Positions 21,460 to 22,695 of a DNA stretch of 22,695 bases are shown in pieces. The first letter of the stretch is position 1. Each line of letters starts with the position of its first letter. Location: positions 1 to 22,695 of the forward strand of contig DAIDIC010000069.1 in NCBI GenBank assembly GCA_027459525.1. The letters run 5' to 3'. This DNA comes from JAJYBV01 sp021812265. GTDB taxonomy: Bacteria > Chloroflexota > Ktedonobacteria > Ktedonobacterales > JACDGC01. Under the pieces are notes generated by a model. It made no database searches, was not told the origin of the DNA, and saw only the letters and a list, made by a program, of their open reading frames with translations. The translations under genes and the position numbers were made by a program.

Positions 21460-21669
21460 ATGTCTCATATCAAAAGCATGTTACAATGCTACCTTCAAGG
21501 AATAGCCAATCTCTTTGATTTCACAGGTGTTTTATTTCCACATTCCTCACCTATAACGACCTCTTGCAACATCAGCAATGCACTAGCGTCTGACTGGAAA
21601 GCAATAGGTCAAGATATGCAAAGAGCACTTGATCGTTATTCAAGTTATTATATTGAGGTTTTTGAATAA
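21460..21669 (+). CDS. Uncharacterised 69-aa protein
   Basis: Not assigned to a named family. A strong AGGAGG site lies 8 nt before the ATG and a good promoter precedes it, so it is very likely expressed. Features: MSHIKSMLQCYLQGIANLFDFTGVLFP at the N-terminus (amphipathic helix), a Ser/Thr-rich middle, then NALASDWKAIGQDMQRALDRYSSYY, a helical region with the D-W-x-A-x-G-x-D-M-x-R-A-L pattern. No signal peptide or clear membrane helix. Stands alone, convergent with the TPR gene. Small proteins with an FDF-x-G start and a SDW-x-A-I-G-x-D end are familiar as orphan genes, but I cannot name a function. Confidence 0.7.
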   Translation: MSHIKSMLQCYLQGIANLFDFTGVLFPHSSPITTSCNISNALASDWKAIGQDMQRALDRYSSYYIEVFE

Positions 21670-21756
21670 TGCCGCAAAATCGTAATATATCACGACAAGT
21701 TCCGCAGAAGGTATCTCAAACACGAGAGACTGCTTGATAGCGAGCGAAGAGAATTA

Positions 21757-22695
21757 CTATTGGTGTCTCCTCTTCAGTGTTCTTGCATGCATTTCAGCTT
21801 CAACTGCTTCTGAAAATCGCCCAATTCTTCGTAATGTTTCAGCATAATCAAACCAAAAGTAAAATATATTTTGATTGAGTTCAATCGCTTTCTTATGGCA
21901 TGCAATCGCCTTCTCAAAAAAAGCTAATTCTCGTAAAGCATTTCCTTTGTATGTATATGCATATGAAGAAGAAGGATCTATTTGTAATGCACGATCGCAA
22001 GAACTAATTGCTTCTTGGTACCTATATAAGCCAGTAAGGGCATACCCTCTCACAGACCACGCAGCCTCATAATTCTGATGTATATGTAATGCTAAATCTA
22101 ATGTTGTAAGAGCTTCGTCGTATCTCCTCATATCACACAATGCCAGAGCCTTTCCTGTAATAAGAAATACGGATGGTTTCTCACTTATTTGTATACCTTT
22201 TGAAAATGATTCAAGCATTTGCTCGTACCGATCTTGGTCGCGATAGAGTAAACCGATATTTCCCCAGGTGTTCACATGTTTGGGATCGAGAGCGAGAGCG
22301 CGGTCAAAACTGTCGAGCGCCTCCGGATAGCGCTGCATAGCAGCCAGCAGTGCGCCGCGATTGGACCAGGTGTTCACATGTTTGGGATCGAGAGCGAGAG
22401 CGCGGTCATAACTGTCGAGGGCATCTTCATAGCGCTGCATATTTTTCAGTAGTGAGCCGCGATTGGACCAGGCTTGTACCAAAGTGGGATCGAGAGCGAG
22501 AGCGCGATCAAAACTGTCGAGCGCTTCTTCATAGCGCTGCATATGCAACAAGGTATTGCCGCGATTGTACCAGGTGTTCACATGTTTGGGATCGAGAGCG
22601 AGAGCGCGATCCAAACTGACCAGGGCGTCGGCATAGCGCTGCATATCATCCAGCAGTGCGCCGCGATTGGACCAGGTGTTCACATGTTTGGGATC
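21757..22695 (-). CDS. TPR-repeat protein, N-terminus outside window
   Basis: 312 residues visible; the frame is open to the window edge, so the start lies beyond 22695 (the GTG at 22683 is an internal Val codon). At least eight 34-residue tetratricopeptide repeats. The distal four are nearly identical: A-L-A-L-D-P-K-H-V-N-T-W-x-N-R-G..LL..MQRY..ALDSFDRALALDP. The proximal four are diverged and end in RFSEAVEAEMHARTLKRRHQ. TPRs form a helical scaffold for protein-protein contacts; partners or a catalytic N-terminal domain cannot be seen. Codon use looks the same as neighbours apart from the repeat block. Confidence 0.92.
   Translation of the reverse strand, partial: DPKHVNTWSNRGALLDDMQRYADALVSLDRALALDPKHVNTWYNRGNTLLHMQRYEEALDSFDRALALDPTLVQAWSNRGSLLKNMQRYEDALDSYDRALALDPKHVNTWSNRGALLAAMQRYPEALDSFDRALALDPKHVNTWGNIGLLYRDQDRYEQMLESFSKGIQISEKPSVFLITGKALALCDMRRYDEALTTLDLALHIHQNYEAAWSVRGYALTGLYRYQEAISSCDRALQIDPSSSYAYTYKGNALRELAFFEKAIACHKKAIELNQNIFYFWFDYAETLRRIGRFSEAVEAEMHARTLKRRHQ
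22265..22695. repeat. 102-bp tandem DNA repeats in the TPR gene
   Basis: The CAGGTGTTC block recurs at 22265, 22367, 22469 (variant CAGGCTTGT), 22571 and 22673, exact period 102 bp, equal to one 34-aa TPR. The GATCGAGAGCGAGAGCGCG segment is virtually unchanged in each unit. The array continues past the window end. Confidence 0.92.

Noticed and set aside
22265..22695. CRISPR-like regular repeats
   Set aside because: The period is 102 bp with no unique spacers; the units are in-frame TPR codons.

Overview
The window looks like chromosomal DNA of a free-living bacterium, most likely Chloroflexota. This is an inference from the mix seen: a eukaryotic-type Ser/Thr kinase with a multi-pass C-terminus, a FIST protein, SHOCT and cupredoxin proteins with single N-terminal anchors, TPR proteins, and moderate GC. 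No marker gene fixes the lineage. There are about 22 protein genes, one tRNA-Arg(TCG), five copies of a short non-coding mobile element, and an unusually readable set of promoters.

Layout. 1-6.2 kb: rarA (-), a Ser/Thr kinase (+), a DltE-like SDR (-), then a 67-aa protein plus FIST protein operon (+) closed by a strong terminator. 6.2-9.5 kb: a leftward metal-type cluster. It holds a Met-rich cupredoxin, a SHOCT protein, an OmpR-type response regulator, a histidine kinase with a Met-rich outer loop, and a small membrane-protein remnant. 9.8-12.2 kb: a minimal leftward mercury operon, merR-merA, with a classic MerR promoter, followed by a DUF488 gene. 12.4-14.1 kb: a methyl-accepting chemotaxis protein. 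14.4-20.9 kb: a nitrogen-oxide module. It holds a Crp/Fnr regulator, DUF2249 plus a 12-TM heme-copper-oxidase-fold protein, a ChrB C-terminal-type protein, a MIP18/SufT-type (DUF59) protein, NirK plus a lipoprotein cupredoxin, a cupin, and a second DUF2249 protein. 21-22.7 kb: tRNA-Arg, a 69-aa orphan protein and a partial TPR protein built on near-identical 102-bp repeats.

Two results stand out. First, four transcription units of the nitrogen-oxide module (DUF2249a-HCO, DUF59, nirK-cupredoxin, DUF2249b) each carry a 16-bp TGTGA-N6-TCACA-like box. In all four the box centre lies exactly 29.5 bp from the first base of a -10 hexamer, the geometry of a class II CRP/FNR activator at -41.5. The Crp/Fnr protein encoded beside them has a CRP-type recognition helix (R-E-V-T-G-R) that predicts this half-site and lacks the FNR iron-sulfur cysteines. 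Together they look like one nitrite/NO-response regulon.

Second, a 120-138 bp element is present five times between genes. It has 14-bp terminal inverted repeats, two strong internal hairpins and 5-bp target duplications (three exact, one 4/5). It behaves as a MITE family; one copy landed in the ribosome-binding site of the Met-rich cupredoxin gene and duplicated it.

A plausible reading of the whole is a metal-stress and nitrogen-oxide island. NirK reduces nitrite to NO using electrons from the neighbouring cupredoxin. The HCO-fold protein, the DUF2249 proteins, the cupin and DUF59 handle NO or repair metal centres under Crp/Fnr control. merRA removes Hg(II), and the two-component system with its Met-rich partner probably senses or handles copper or silver.
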